Of a stretch of 43,194 bases of DNA, positions 24,305 through 32,756 are shown piece by piece (the first letter of the stretch is position 1; each line of letters starts with the position of its first letter). Both the position numbers and the translations under genes were made by a program. Below the pieces are notes generated by a model, which saw only the letters and a program-made list of their open reading frames with translations, did not search any database and had not been told where the DNA came from. Origin of the DNA: Bacteroidaceae bacterium (GTDB taxonomy: Bacteria; Bacteroidota; Bacteroidia; Bacteroidales; Bacteroidaceae); contig JAFXAR010000072.1 of assembly GCA_017516885.1 (NCBI GenBank), positions 1 to 43,194 on the forward strand, given 5' to 3'.

Positions 24305-25009
24305 TTAATAATTCTTCAAAAGTTCTTTTGGCTTGCCGGCAACAAAGTTCTTAAGGTAGAATGGCTCGAAATAGGCAATATCTTCAAATTTCTCTTCAAA
24401 CCAGGCCTTTTCGGCAAGCGGCATCATGTTTTTTGCAAGCGGGTGCTTGCATGTGTCAAGGAAGCGGGCGTTCGGGTGGGTTATTATGCTCTTGCACTTT
24501 TCGGCACCGTTGCCGAAGAAATATACCGGCCCTTTTTCAAGAAACTCGGCATAGCTGCTCTCTGTAACCACCTCGGCATGTGTCTCTTTGACTGCTTGCA
24601 GCGCACGGTCGTACACGGTGGCATATACTTCGTTGCGCCGTGCGTCAATCATTGGGCAAAGCAGTGCCTCCTCGGGCAGATCGTCGCGGAACAGCACCGG
24701 CACGCACATTACAGCAGTTGTGGGTATGGCTATAAGGGGAATGTTTCTGCCGTAGCATACTCCCTTTGCTGTGGACGATGCAATTCTGAGGCTTGTGTAC
24801 GAACCCGGGCCGCAGCTCAGTGCAACGGCGTTTATCTTTGCCCCCTGCTCGTCGGCAACCTTTATTGCCTCCTCAACAAAAGGCGCCAATACCTTTGCGT
24901 GAGAGCGCTCCTCGCTCTCTTTTCTCTCAAAAAAGATGTGTCCGTCCTGGCTTAACGCTACGGAACAGACCTCTGTTGATGCTTCAATATGCAGAATAAT
25001 TGTTGTCAT
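24305..25009 (-). CDS. tsaB: tRNA t6A37 biosynthesis protein TsaB
   Basis: TsaB partners TsaD in making N6-threonylcarbamoyladenosine at position 37 of ANN-decoding tRNAs. The ATG at 25007-25009 is chosen because the homologous N-terminus (MTTIILHIEASTEVCSVAL) begins there; the upstream in-frame extension is unlike the family and crosses the promoter area. The 234-residue product has AVALSCGPGSYTSLRIASS, the family signature, then MIDARRNEVYA. It is the first gene of the run through DUF4290, murA, rimM and onward. Confidence 0.95.
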   Translation of the reverse strand: MTTIILHIEASTEVCSVALSQDGHIFFERKESEERSHAKVLAPFVEEAIKVADEQGAKINAVALSCGPGSYTSLRIASSTAKGVCYGRNIPLIAIPTTAVMCVPVLFRDDLPEEALLCPMIDARRNEVYATVYDRALQAVKETHAEVVTESSYAEFLEKGPVYFFGNGAEKCKSIITHPNARFLDTCKHPLAKNMMPLAEKAWFEEKFEDIAYFEPFYLKNFVAGKPKELLKNY

Positions 25010-25064
25010 TTTCCGGTTGTGCTGTTGCGCCTTTAGGGTTTCCGCCCAAAAAGGTAATTTGATG

Positions 25065-25080
25065 CAAATGTACAAATTTA
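25065..25080 (-). promoter_or_regulatory. Two tandem -7 boxes upstream of tsaB
   Basis: On the minus strand both TACATTTG (25072-25065) and TAAATTTG (25080-25073) match TAnnTTTG, back to back, 56-71 bases before the tsaB start. No TTTG is at the usual -33 distance for either, so they may be a weak or alternative promoter pair. Confidence 0.45.
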
Positions 25081-25268
25081 TCGTCATACTAACTATTAAA
25101 TAATATTTTTTAATATAAGGTGGCGAAAAAAACTCCTCAAGTGGCGTTCTTTTCCGAATAATTGCGTAATTTCGCAGAGAATGGCGGTTTTTGCACATAG
25201 TAGCGTGCTCTTAGATGATTTGTAGGGAGTTCTCCGCCAGCAATGTTAAACCAAAACAGTGTAATGAG

Positions 25269-26144
25269 ATGATATACTCAATGACGGGCTACGGAAAGTC
25301 TGTGGTGCAGTTTCAGGACAAGAAGATTTGTGTAGAGGTGCGTTCTCTCAACGGTAAGGCAATGGATTTGTCAACCCGCCTTGCCCCTCAATTCAAGTGC
25401 CGGGAGATGGAAATCCGTACAATGCTCACTACAGCCCTTGAACGCGGAAAGGTTGATTTTGCCCTATGGGTAGAGCAGGGCGAAAAGGCCGATACGCCTT
25501 CAATAAACCAGGCGGTAATGCAAGGCTATCTTGAACAGATGAATGAGATTTCGCAGAACACAGGCATTGCGCTGCCCGATAATCTGTTCGAGGTTGTGCT
25601 GCGCATGCCCGAGGTTATTGCCCGCAAGGAGGTCTATGATGCTACAGACGAGGAGTGGGAGTCGGTTCACAGGGGAATAGAGCTTGCTGTCGCCGATTTG
25701 CTTGAGTTCCGCCGCCAGGAAGGCGAGGCGCTTGCCGGCAAGTTCAGGAACAATATATCAAAAATATCGGAACTGCTCTCAATGGTTGAACCGTATGAGA
25801 AAGAGCGTGTGGAGAAAATCCGTGCGCGCATTACTGAATCCCTTGAGAAGCTCGCCGGTGTTGATTATGACAAAAACCGTCTTGAGCAGGAGCTTATCTT
25901 CTACATTGAAAAGCTCGATGTAAACGAGGAAAAACAGCGTTTGACAAATCATTTGAATTACTTCCTCTCTACGATGGACGAGGAGAAGGGCCAGGGAAAG
26001 AAACTCGGTTTCATCGCGCAGGAGATGGGGCGCGAAATAAACACTCTCGGAAGCAAGAGCAATCATGCCGAGATGCAGAACATCGTCGTTAGAATGAAAG
26101 ACGAACTTGAGCAGATAAAGGAACAGGTACTCAATGTAATGTAA
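25269..26144 (+). CDS. YicC/YloC family endoribonuclease
   Basis: YicC-family proteins are cytoplasmic ribonucleases that act on small RNAs and mRNAs. The ATG at 25269 is chosen because the conserved start MIYSMTGYGKS lies there; upstream residues are not family-like. The 291-residue product shows VEVRSLNGKAMDLSTRLAP, the central coiled region and the C-terminal GKKLGFIAQEMGREINTLGS with KSNHAEMQNIVVRMKDELE. gmk follows after six bases, the standard arrangement. Confidence 0.94.
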   Translation: MIYSMTGYGKSVVQFQDKKICVEVRSLNGKAMDLSTRLAPQFKCREMEIRTMLTTALERGKVDFALWVEQGEKADTPSINQAVMQGYLEQMNEISQNTGIALPDNLFEVVLRMPEVIARKEVYDATDEEWESVHRGIELAVADLLEFRRQEGEALAGKFRNNISKISELLSMVEPYEKERVEKIRARITESLEKLAGVDYDKNRLEQELIFYIEKLDVNEEKQRLTNHLNYFLSTMDEEKGQGKKLGFIAQEMGREINTLGSKSNHAEMQNIVVRMKDELEQIKEQVLNVM

Positions 26145-26150
26145 AAAAAT

Positions 26151-26717
26151 ATGAGCAAAGGTAAAGTTGTAATTTTTTCAGCGCCTTCGGGTTCTGGCAA
26201 GTCAACTCTGGTACATTACCTCATGGACCGGGACAGTTCTTTCGGATTCTCAATTTCGGCCACAAGCCGTCCGCCTCGCGGCGAAGAGCAGCATGGGGTG
26301 GACTATTTTTTCTTTACTCCCGATGAGTTCCGTGCACGCATTGCGGCCGATGAGTTTGTGGAGTATGAAGAGGTATACCCCGGCCGTTATTACGGTACTC
26401 TGAAGTCTCAGGTAGAGAACCAGCTGGCGCATCAGAATATACTTTTTGACGTTGATGTAAAAGGCGGCTGCAGCCTTAAGAAGTATTATGGCGAGCGCGC
26501 TCTTTTTATATTTGTGCAGGCCCCCTCTGTTGATGTTCTCAGGGAGCGCCTTGTAAAGCGCGGCGATACCTCCCCCGAGGAGATTGACAAGCGCGTGAGC
26601 AAGGCTGAGTATGAAATGACCTTTGCAAAATTCGCCGACAGGGTCATTGTGAACGATGACCTTGAAAAGGCCAAGGCCGACTTGCTGGTTGTTGTCAATA
26701 GTTTTCTTAATGGATAA
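26151..26717 (+). CDS. gmk: Guanylate kinase
   Basis: Gmk phosphorylates GMP to GDP using ATP. The 188-residue product has a P-loop SAPSGSGKSTL at 10-20, the GMP-binding segment SISATSRPPRGEEQHGVDYFF, YEEVYPGRYYGTL, and the lid region RLVKRGDTSPEEIDKRV. Its length is standard. Its last codons overlap the start of nadD by eight bases, indicating coupled translation. Confidence 0.97.
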   Translation: MSKGKVVIFSAPSGSGKSTLVHYLMDRDSSFGFSISATSRPPRGEEQHGVDYFFFTPDEFRARIAADEFVEYEEVYPGRYYGTLKSQVENQLAHQNILFDVDVKGGCSLKKYYGERALFIFVQAPSVDVLRERLVKRGDTSPEEIDKRVSKAEYEMTFAKFADRVIVNDDLEKAKADLLVVVNSFLNG

Positions 26718-27285
26718 AAGGCGTACTGTAATTTTTGGCGGCAGTTTTGACCCTATCCACAATGGGCATGTAGCGCTTGCACGCAGGGTGCTTGACTGCG
26801 GGCTTGCCGATGAGGTGTGGTTTATGGTCTCTCCGCAGAATCCGCATAAGCAGGGAACTGCTCTGACTGACGAAAACAGGCGTCTCCGAATGGTGCAGCT
26901 TGCAATTCAAGGCGAGGCCGCATTTAGGGCATGCGACTTTGAGTTCGCGCTTCCGCGCCCATCATATACGGTAAATACCCTTGCTGCGCTTGAAGAGAGT
27001 TATCCCGACAGGGAATTTCTTCTGCTCATTGGCGCTGACAATTGGGAAAAATTTGGCAGCTGGTACAAGGGCGAAGAGATTCTGCGGCGTTACGGCGTAA
27101 TAGTTTATCCTCGCGGGAACGAGGTTGTCCCTCATCTGCCGCAAGGCGTTGTGTGGCTGCCGGCAGAACTTTATGATATAAGCTCCACTGCAGTGCGCAG
27201 GGCGGTTGCAGAGGGGCAAGGCATTTCGGGGTCTGTTGCGCCTGCGGTTGAACATTATATATATGAAAATGGACTTTACAAATAG
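26710..27285 (+). CDS. nadD: Nicotinate-nucleotide adenylyltransferase
   Basis: NadD adenylates nicotinate mononucleotide in NAD synthesis. The ATG at 26710 overlaps the gmk stop and starts immediately before the conserved TVIFGGSFDPIHNGH; a longer in-frame start lies wholly inside gmk and is rejected. The 191-residue product retains HNGH (17-20) and the C-terminal YDISSTAVRRAV. The next gene starts inside its 3' end. Confidence 0.96.
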   Translation: MDKRRTVIFGGSFDPIHNGHVALARRVLDCGLADEVWFMVSPQNPHKQGTALTDENRRLRMVQLAIQGEAAFRACDFEFALPRPSYTVNTLAALEESYPDREFLLLIGADNWEKFGSWYKGEEILRRYGVIVYPRGNEVVPHLPQGVVWLPAELYDISSTAVRRAVAEGQGISGSVAPAVEHYIYENGLYK

Positions 27286-27940
27286 ATACGGAATAACCGG
27301 AAAGGCGGTGCTGTTTTTTATGCTGTTGCTGTCGGCGGATGTGCCGGCGCAGGAGCAGGCGAAACTGTACGATGAAATGTGCGAACCTCTGCAAATGGTG
27401 TTTTGCGACTATGTAAGGAACGAATCGTCTCAGAATTATATAAAGATACCGTCCGGAAGCTACAATGGTACAATAATTGATGACAAGATATACGGCTGGG
27501 GCTATGTAAAGACCAATGACGGTGCATCTTCTTTTGGGCAGTTCCGCAACGGTTCATGCATATTTGGAATTTCCATGTCGGGGAAAACTGCGAAGGTAGG
27601 CGGAAACGTGAATTACGTCCTTTATGACCTTGAGACAGGGAAAATTTCCGCTCTGCATACCCGTGAGGGCAATCTTCCACTGAAATATCCCCTTGCCGAT
27701 TCAAATGACAAAGCGTCGCCATATTCCTTTAAGCGCGAGAAATATGCAAACGGCGATGAATATATAGGCGAATTCTACAATGGCCGCCGCCATGGCTACG
27801 GCATATATTACTGGACTAACGGCGAAATTTGGTATGGCAAGTACGAGGGCGGTTACCGTAATGGCTACGGAATGCTTGTGAAGCCTAATCACAAGATATT
27901 CTACGGCAAATGGGTGGGTGATACCAAGGTTGATGAATAG
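27263..27940 (+). CDS. Exported MORN-repeat protein
   Basis: The 225-residue product starts at ATG 27263, overlapping nadD by 23 bases; ATG 27269 is an alternative. A signal peptide (AVLFFMLLLSADVPAQ) is evident. After a region of unknown type (about 25-155, with SGSYNGTIIDDKIYGWGYV, a diverged repeat) the C-terminus holds two or three MORN repeats: YANGDEYIGEFYNGRRHGYG, TNGEIWYGKYEGGYRNGYG and HKIFYGKWVGD. MORN repeats are usually lipid- or protein-binding scaffolds. Exported forms occur in Bacteroidota. Role unknown; overlap with nadD suggests co-expression but not shared function. Confidence 0.82.
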   Translation: MKMDFTNRYGITGKAVLFFMLLLSADVPAQEQAKLYDEMCEPLQMVFCDYVRNESSQNYIKIPSGSYNGTIIDDKIYGWGYVKTNDGASSFGQFRNGSCIFGISMSGKTAKVGGNVNYVLYDLETGKISALHTREGNLPLKYPLADSNDKASPYSFKREKYANGDEYIGEFYNGRRHGYGIYYWTNGEIWYGKYEGGYRNGYGMLVKPNHKIFYGKWVGDTKVDE

Positions 27941-28019
27941 TGCTCTTGTGCGCAGCTTCTGCTGTATGTAATGTTCTTGAATCTCGCGCTCTGCATGCAG
28001 TTGCAGAAATATGTTGAAG

Positions 28020-28046
28020 GTAATTTTGGAAATTACTTTTTATTTT
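28020..28046 (+). terminator. AT-rich hairpin with T-run after the MORN gene
   Basis: GTAATTT (28020-28026) pairs with AAATTAC (28030-28036) around a three-base loop and is followed by TTTTTATTTT. The stem is AT-rich, so it would be a weak rho-independent terminator. Confidence 0.5.
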
Positions 28047-28102
28047 AATAACTTGCAAGCGTTTTTAAGAAACTGTTTTTTTAACAGCATCTAAGAGCTC
28101 CG

Positions 28103-28179
28103 GCCGGGTGCATCAAATGATGGATGCCTTTTAGCCGGCAGTTTGGTGTGTAAAACTGTAAAGGGATGTTTAACCCTTT
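28103..28179 (+). other. Three consecutive hairpins in the leader of the DUF3472 gene
   Basis: Hairpin A: GCCGG (28103-28107) with CCGGC (28135-28139), enclosing GCATC/GATGC (28110-28114 and 28123-28127). Hairpin B: CAGTTT (28139-28144) with AAACTG (28153-28158). Hairpin C: AAAGGG (28160-28165) with CCCTTT (28174-28179). All three terminal loops are eight bases. They end 31 bases before the start codon and could be a structured leader. I recognise no known riboswitch. Confidence 0.45.
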
Positions 28180-28210
28180 CGGTATTGATGAATATTTTAA
28201 TTATGAAAAT

Positions 28211-29509
28211 ATGAAAAAAGGAATCTTCTATTTGATGTCTTTGATTGCAGTTTCACTGTTGGCGCTGCCGGCTGCTGCTCAGGACGAGTGTGTTGTCAGA
28301 TTGTCGGGCAATGGGTATATAACATCACCCGCTCAGGGAAAACCCGATACAAAGAGCGCTGTGTTCATTGACGAGAATCAATGTGCTCTGCGCAACTGGA
28401 ATGATGTGGAAACAGTGATAAGCTTCTACTTCAGAACAGAAAAGGCCGGCAAGATGAATATTGCGCTCCAGGCGCAAGGCCATTCAAAAATAGAGGTTTC
28501 GCTGTTGGGCAAAAAGAAGAAAATAAATCTTGACAGCGATGCTCCGGTGCGTGTTGAAGTAGGCAAATTCAAGGTAAAGACACCGGGATATGTAAAAGTG
28601 GATGTCCGCGGCCTGAAAATAAAGAAAGGCGAGGGCTTTGGAAATATTGAGGCTGTTATTGTAGGCGGAGAGGTTGCTCCGGTTGTCTATGTAGGGCCTG
28701 AGTTCAGCACCCATTTCGGCCGTCGCGGTCCTTCGGTGCATATGGGCTATGCTCTTCCCCGCGAGGAGAAAATCGAGTGGTTCTATAACGAGGTTGTAGT
28801 GCCCGAAGAGGGAGATATTCCAAGCAGCTATTATATGGCATGCGGCTTTGGCGAGGGCTATTTTGGCATGCAGAACAACAGCCCGCACAAGAGAAGGGTG
28901 CTGTTCTCTGTATGGAGTCCTTTCCACACCGACAACCCCGCCGAAATTCCCGATTCATTGCGTGTAACACTTGTCAAAAAGGGCGAAGGCGTAAAGATTA
29001 ACGATTTTGGCAATGAGGGTTCTGGCGGACAGAGCTATATGCACTATGACTGGAAGGCCGGCGAGCGCTGCCGTTTCCTTATGGGTGTAAGGCCTGACGG
29101 CAATGGCAACACTGTATATACGGCCTACTTCTTTGACAATCATCAGGGCAAGTGGCGTCTTGTGGCATCTTTCCGCCGTCCTAAGACTTCAACATGGTAC
29201 ACCAATGCGCACTCGTTCCTGGAGAACTTCAATCCGGTAATGGGCTACTATAACAGAAAGGCCTATTACGGCAACCAGTGGGCGCGTACTGTTGACGGCA
29301 AATGGATTCCTGTAACAAAAGGGCGTTTCACTTGTGACGCTACAGGACATCACAGACAGCGCCTTGACTACAACGGCGGCGTTGAGGGCGAGAACTTCTT
29401 CCTTACAATGGGCGGGTTCTTTGACGAGTACATGAAGTCGGGAACATATTTCGATCGTGCCGGCAACGTGACCGAAGCTCCTGACGTTGATTTCTCTACG
29501 CTTGAATAG
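28211..29509 (+). CDS. Exported DUF5077/DUF3472 protein
   Basis: The ATG at 28211 is chosen because it gives a clean signal peptide (MKKGIFYLMSLIAVSLLALP..., cleavage after AAAQ); an upstream in-frame ATG adds 15 charged residues. The 432-residue product has an N-terminal DUF5077 domain (about 25-165, beta-rich, with AVFIDENQCALRNWNDVETV and KKKINLDSDAPVRVEVGKF) and a DUF3472 domain (about 170-430, with HFGRRGPSVHMGYALP, GYFGMQNNSPHKRRVLFSVW, GGQSYMHYDWKAGERCRFL). Such proteins are exported in Bacteroidota and often lie among carbohydrate-use genes. The next gene is an exported GH109-like protein 195 bases downstream. Confidence 0.88.
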   Translation: MKKGIFYLMSLIAVSLLALPAAAQDECVVRLSGNGYITSPAQGKPDTKSAVFIDENQCALRNWNDVETVISFYFRTEKAGKMNIALQAQGHSKIEVSLLGKKKKINLDSDAPVRVEVGKFKVKTPGYVKVDVRGLKIKKGEGFGNIEAVIVGGEVAPVVYVGPEFSTHFGRRGPSVHMGYALPREEKIEWFYNEVVVPEEGDIPSSYYMACGFGEGYFGMQNNSPHKRRVLFSVWSPFHTDNPAEIPDSLRVTLVKKGEGVKINDFGNEGSGGQSYMHYDWKAGERCRFLMGVRPDGNGNTVYTAYFFDNHQGKWRLVASFRRPKTSTWYTNAHSFLENFNPVMGYYNRKAYYGNQWARTVDGKWIPVTKGRFTCDATGHHRQRLDYNGGVEGENFFLTMGGFFDEYMKSGTYFDRAGNVTEAPDVDFSTLE

Positions 29510-29545
29510 AATGCCTGTTTACAGTTTGTAAATTTTCATATCAAA

Positions 29546-29577
29546 ATTGTGATATAATATTATTTTGGTTATCTTTG
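29546..29577 (+). promoter_or_regulatory. Promoter upstream of the GH109-like gene
   Basis: TATCTTTG at 29570-29577 is a full -7 match; ATTG at 29546-29549 is a near match to TTTG at a 20-base spacing. The start codon is about 128 bases downstream, leaving a long leader. Confidence 0.55.
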
Positions 29578-29704
29578 CAAAAACGTATTGCGCGCAGCGC
29601 ACGGCACAACAGATGCCGGCATCTTATGAAAAACTGATATAAAAGGAAGAATATCAACAGAATAATTGAATATTATACATATTTATTTAAAAACACACTG
29701 TAAT

Positions 29705-31369
29705 ATGAAAAAATTATTTGTTCTTGCCCTTGTTGCTGTAATGGCTTTTGCAGGCAATACAGCACAGGCACAGTCACTCTCTCCCTCTACAAAATGGCAT
29801 TGGGACAAGGGTACTATCGTAGTTGAGACTCCTGAGCGTCCAGCTGGCCAGGAGCATGCTTTGAACCTTGCAGTTGCTCCAATCAAGACTGTACGCGTAG
29901 CGTTCGTTGGTCTTGGTATGCGCGGACCTGGCGCAGTGGTACGTTTCTGCCGTATCCCAGGCGTTGAGATTGTTGCTCTTTGCGACTATGAATATGAGCG
30001 CGCTGCCAAGTGTCAGGAGGAACTTCGCAAGCAGAGCCTTATTCCTGCCGACATCTACTATGGCGAGAAGGGTTATGAGGAACTTTGCAAGCGTCCCGAC
30101 ATTGACCTCGTTTACGTTGCTGCTGACTGGAATCACCACTATCCTGTAGCAAAGTGCGCTCTTGAGAATGGCAAGCACACAGCTATCGAGGTTCCTTCTG
30201 CAATGAACCTTGAGCAGTGCTGGAGTCTTATTGACCTTGCAGAGAAGACACGTCTTCACTGCTTCATCCTTGAGAACTGCTGCTATGACGATTATGAAAT
30301 GAACGCTCTTGCAATGGCTCAGGATGGCGTGTTCGGTGAGATTATCCGCGCCGAGGGTGCTTACATCCACAGCCTTGAGTGGTTCTGGGATGCATACTGG
30401 AAAGACCCTGCTGACAACGATGTTGACAACCTCCACTGGCGTCTGAAATACAACAAGGAGAACCGCGGTGACCTCTACGCTACTCACGGCCTTGGCCCCG
30501 TTGCACAGTGCCTTGACATTCACCGTGGCGACCGCTTCACAACATTGGTTGCAATGGATACAGATCCTTTCTTCGGCAAGGAGCTTGTAAAGGAGAAGAC
30601 AGGCAAGGAGTGCAAGGAGTTCCGCAATGGCGACCACACAACAACTCTTATGCGTACAGCAAAGGGCAAGGTTGTTGAAATCCAGCACAATGTCATGACA
30701 CCGCAGCCCTACAACCGTTTGTTCAAGCTCACAGGTACAAAGGGTTATGCAACAAAGTATCCAGAGCCTAAGCTTGCTCTCTCAGGCGATGCTCTCAAGG
30801 GTACAGGCGCTCCTCAGGTTGACAACCTCAACGCTCACGGCTTTATGAGCGATGCACAGAAGGATGCTATGATGGCTAAGTACTACCACCCAATCCTCAA
30901 GAAGTATGTTGAGAAGGGTCGCGACCTTGGTCACGGCGGTATGGACTTCGTTATGGATTCACGTCTTGTTTACTGCTTGCAGAATGGTCTTCCTCTTGAC
31001 ATGGACGTTTATGACTTGGCAGAATGGTGCTGCTTGGCAGAGCTCGGCACATTGTCAATGGACAACAACTGTGCAGCTGTAACATTCCCCGACTTCACAC
31101 GCGGTTACTGGGATGTTCAGAAGGGCTACAAGCATGCATACGCAGCTCCTGAGGCTGAGGCTGCTACAGAGGCTTACGCTGAGGCTTACAGCGCAGCACA
31201 GAAGGAGGTAACTGCAAAGAAGAACCTTTGGGCTCTCTACGATGCAGTAAAGGCTGCTAAGGCTGCCGGTGATGCTAAGGCTGAGGCTAAGGCTCAGAAA
31301 AAGCTCGATGCAGCAAAGGCTTCAGCAGAGAAGGCAATTGCCAAGGCTGTCAAGAAGGCTATGAAGTAA
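29705..31369 (+). CDS. Exported Gfo/Idh/MocA protein, GH109-like, with Ala/Lys-rich tail
   Basis: GH109 enzymes use tightly bound NAD to cleave glycosides such as alpha-N-acetylgalactosaminides. The ATG at 29705 gives a signal peptide (MKKLFVLALVAVMAFAGNTA, then QAQ). The 554-residue protein has the Rossmann loop VGLGMRGPG at 68-76. Its family segments are DWNHHYPVAKCALENGKHTA, IEVPSAMNLEQCWSLIDLAE, FILENCCYDDYEMNALAM, YATHGLGPVAQ and GHGGMDF. Residues 479-554 are an added tail, rich in Ala, Lys and Glu and probably helical, not expected in this family. Codons favour GCT, AAG, CTT and CGT more than in neighbours, a sign of high expression. Signal and fold are clear; substrate is inferred. Confidence 0.87.
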   Translation: MKKLFVLALVAVMAFAGNTAQAQSLSPSTKWHWDKGTIVVETPERPAGQEHALNLAVAPIKTVRVAFVGLGMRGPGAVVRFCRIPGVEIVALCDYEYERAAKCQEELRKQSLIPADIYYGEKGYEELCKRPDIDLVYVAADWNHHYPVAKCALENGKHTAIEVPSAMNLEQCWSLIDLAEKTRLHCFILENCCYDDYEMNALAMAQDGVFGEIIRAEGAYIHSLEWFWDAYWKDPADNDVDNLHWRLKYNKENRGDLYATHGLGPVAQCLDIHRGDRFTTLVAMDTDPFFGKELVKEKTGKECKEFRNGDHTTTLMRTAKGKVVEIQHNVMTPQPYNRLFKLTGTKGYATKYPEPKLALSGDALKGTGAPQVDNLNAHGFMSDAQKDAMMAKYYHPILKKYVEKGRDLGHGGMDFVMDSRLVYCLQNGLPLDMDVYDLAEWCCLAELGTLSMDNNCAAVTFPDFTRGYWDVQKGYKHAYAAPEAEAATEAYAEAYSAAQKEVTAKKNLWALYDAVKAAKAAGDAKAEAKAQKKLDAAKASAEKAIAKAVKKAMK

Positions 31370-31392
31370 TATAAAACTCCAATTATAATACG

Positions 31393-31422
31393 CAATAGGG
31401 TGGTTTTTTAGCCACCCTATTG
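31393..31422 (+). terminator. Strong hairpin after the GH109-like gene
   Basis: CAATAGGGTGG (31393-31403) pairs perfectly with CCACCCTATTG (31412-31422) around an eight-base, T-rich loop. A GU-rich stretch follows, without a full T-run. Position directly after the stop supports termination or 3' end protection. Confidence 0.75.
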
Positions 31423-31681
31423 TTGTGTAATATGCATAAAAAGATGTAGCTGGAAGTCTGCAAAAAACTTAAAACGGCATTTTGCCGAACTCAAATGAAC
31501 CTTTTAAGGCATGAGTAGCGCAGATATACACTTTCTGGTCATCTTCTTTTTTATGTCAATATGTTTGCAGTCATTCTCCAATAATAACACATTTTACAGA
31601 AAAGGGGGTGTGTTAACTGACTTATTGCTCACATTATGGATGTATTTTTGTGAAAAATATAGGATAATTGAAGTTTCTTTG

Positions 31682-31689
31682 TAAATTTG
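31682..31689 (+). promoter_or_regulatory. -7 box for the aromatic amino acid operon
   Basis: TAAATTTG matches TAnnTTTG and lies 46 bases before the ATG at 31736. The nearest suitable upstream TTTG (31647-31650) is 31 bases away, too far for a normal -33 element. Confidence 0.45.
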
Positions 31690-31735
31690 CAAATTGCAAT
31701 ATAATATATTATTAAACAAGCAAAATATAACTAAT

Positions 31736-32749
31736 ATGATAGCAGTATTAAAACATGGAGTAACGAAGGCTCAGCAGGATAATCTTATCCATTGGCTTGA
31801 GTCGCAGAATGTGCGTGTGCATGTGTCTGAGGGGGAAATGCAGACAGTCATTGGCCTCATTGGCGATACCCGCAAAATTGATATGGACTTGCTTGCCGGT
31901 CTTGAGATAATTGACCGCGTTACACGCATCACCGACCCCTTCAAGAGCGCTAACCGCAGTTTCCATCCCGATGATACGGTGGTCACTGTGGGCAAGGGCG
32001 AAAATCGGGTGAAGATAGGCGGCGGCAATTTTGCCATTATGGCCGGCCCTTGTTCTGTTGAGAGCGAGGAGCAGATTCTTACCGTTGCTCGTGCCGTAAA
32101 GGCATCGGGAGCGAATATCCTGCGAGGCGGCGCATTCAAACCGCGTACTTCGCCCTATGATTTCCAGGGATTGCGCGCAGAGGGCCTTCAACTGCTTCTC
32201 AAGGCACGCGAGGCAACCGGGCTGCCAATTGTTACTGAAATTATGAGTGCATCGCATCTCGACCTCTTCGCCGACGTTGACATTATTCAGGTGGGAGCGC
32301 GCAATATGCAGAATTTTGAACTGCTTAAGGAACTTGGCCGCAGCGACAAGCCTATCCTGCTGAAGCGCGGCCTTTCGGCAACGCTCAAGGAACTTCTTAT
32401 GAGTGCCGAATATATCATGTCCGAGGGTAACGAGCAGGTGATTCTCTGCGAGCGCGGCATACGCAGTTACGATAACTACACCCGCAATGTGCTCGACCTT
32501 GCAGCAGTCCCAGTATTGCAGGGGCTTACCCATCTTCCCATAGTTGTTGACCCAAGCCACGCTACAGGCGTTTCCCGCCTTGTGCGCCCTATGGCGTGCG
32601 CAGCTACAGCCGCAGGTGCTGACGGTCTTATCATTGAGGTGCACAACGACCCCGTTTGCGCGCTTTGCGACGGTGCGCAGTCGCTTACCCCTGAGCAGTT
32701 CGATGAGGTTGCGCAGCGTGTACGCGAGATTCGCGGTATAATGCATTGA
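31736..32749 (+). CDS. aroF: 3-deoxy-7-phosphoheptulonate (DAHP) synthase
   Basis: This enzyme condenses PEP and erythrose 4-phosphate, opening the shikimate pathway. The ATG at 31736 is preferred; an earlier TTG adds 14 non-conserved residues. The 337-residue product has an N-terminal ferredoxin-like regulatory domain (about 1-70: [14 protein letters not shown] ... [14 protein letters not shown]), as in Thermotoga-type DAHP synthase. The catalytic KDO8P-synthase-like barrel shows [41 protein letters not shown] and DPSHATG. It lacks the fused chorismate mutase found in the Bacteroides enzyme. It heads a five-gene operon with tyrA, aroB, aroA and pheA. Feedback by Tyr or Phe is inferred from the N-terminal domain. 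Confidence 0.95.
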   Translation: MIAVLKHGVTKAQQDNLIHWLESQNVRVHVSEGEMQTVIGLIGDTRKIDMDLLAGLEIIDRVTRITDPFKSANRSFHPDDTVVTVGKGENRVKIGGGNFAIMAGPCSVESEEQILTVARAVKASGANILRGGAFKPRTSPYDFQGLRAEGLQLLLKAREATGLPIVTEIMSASHLDLFADVDIIQVGARNMQNFELLKELGRSDKPILLKRGLSATLKELLMSAEYIMSEGNEQVILCERGIRSYDNYTRNVLDLAAVPVLQGLTHLPIVVDPSHATGVSRLVRPMACAATAAGADGLIIEVHNDPVCALCDGAQSLTPEQFDEVAQRVREIRGIMH

Positions 32750-32756
32750 TAAGGGT

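Larger units (their letters stand above)
31370..31735. other. Intergenic region before the aromatic amino acid operon
   Basis: This 366-base region starts with the terminator of the GH109-like gene (31393-31422). It also contains a small CGGCA/TGCCG hairpin (31475-31487) and a TAAATTTG box at 31682-31689 near the DAHP synthase start. I see no tRNA, no leader peptide rich in one aromatic residue with a following attenuator, and no recognised riboswitch. Confidence 0.6.

Noticed and set aside
28103..28139. tRNA-like or riboswitch element
   Set aside because: The stems do not form a cloverleaf and match no known riboswitch core that I recognise; kept only as generic hairpins.
31640..31684. A 14-residue open frame (MYFCEKYRII...) before DAHP synthase that looked like an aromatic leader peptide
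   Set aside because: It has only two Tyr and one Phe, not in a run, its stop overlaps the likely -7 box at 31682, and no terminator/antiterminator pair follows.
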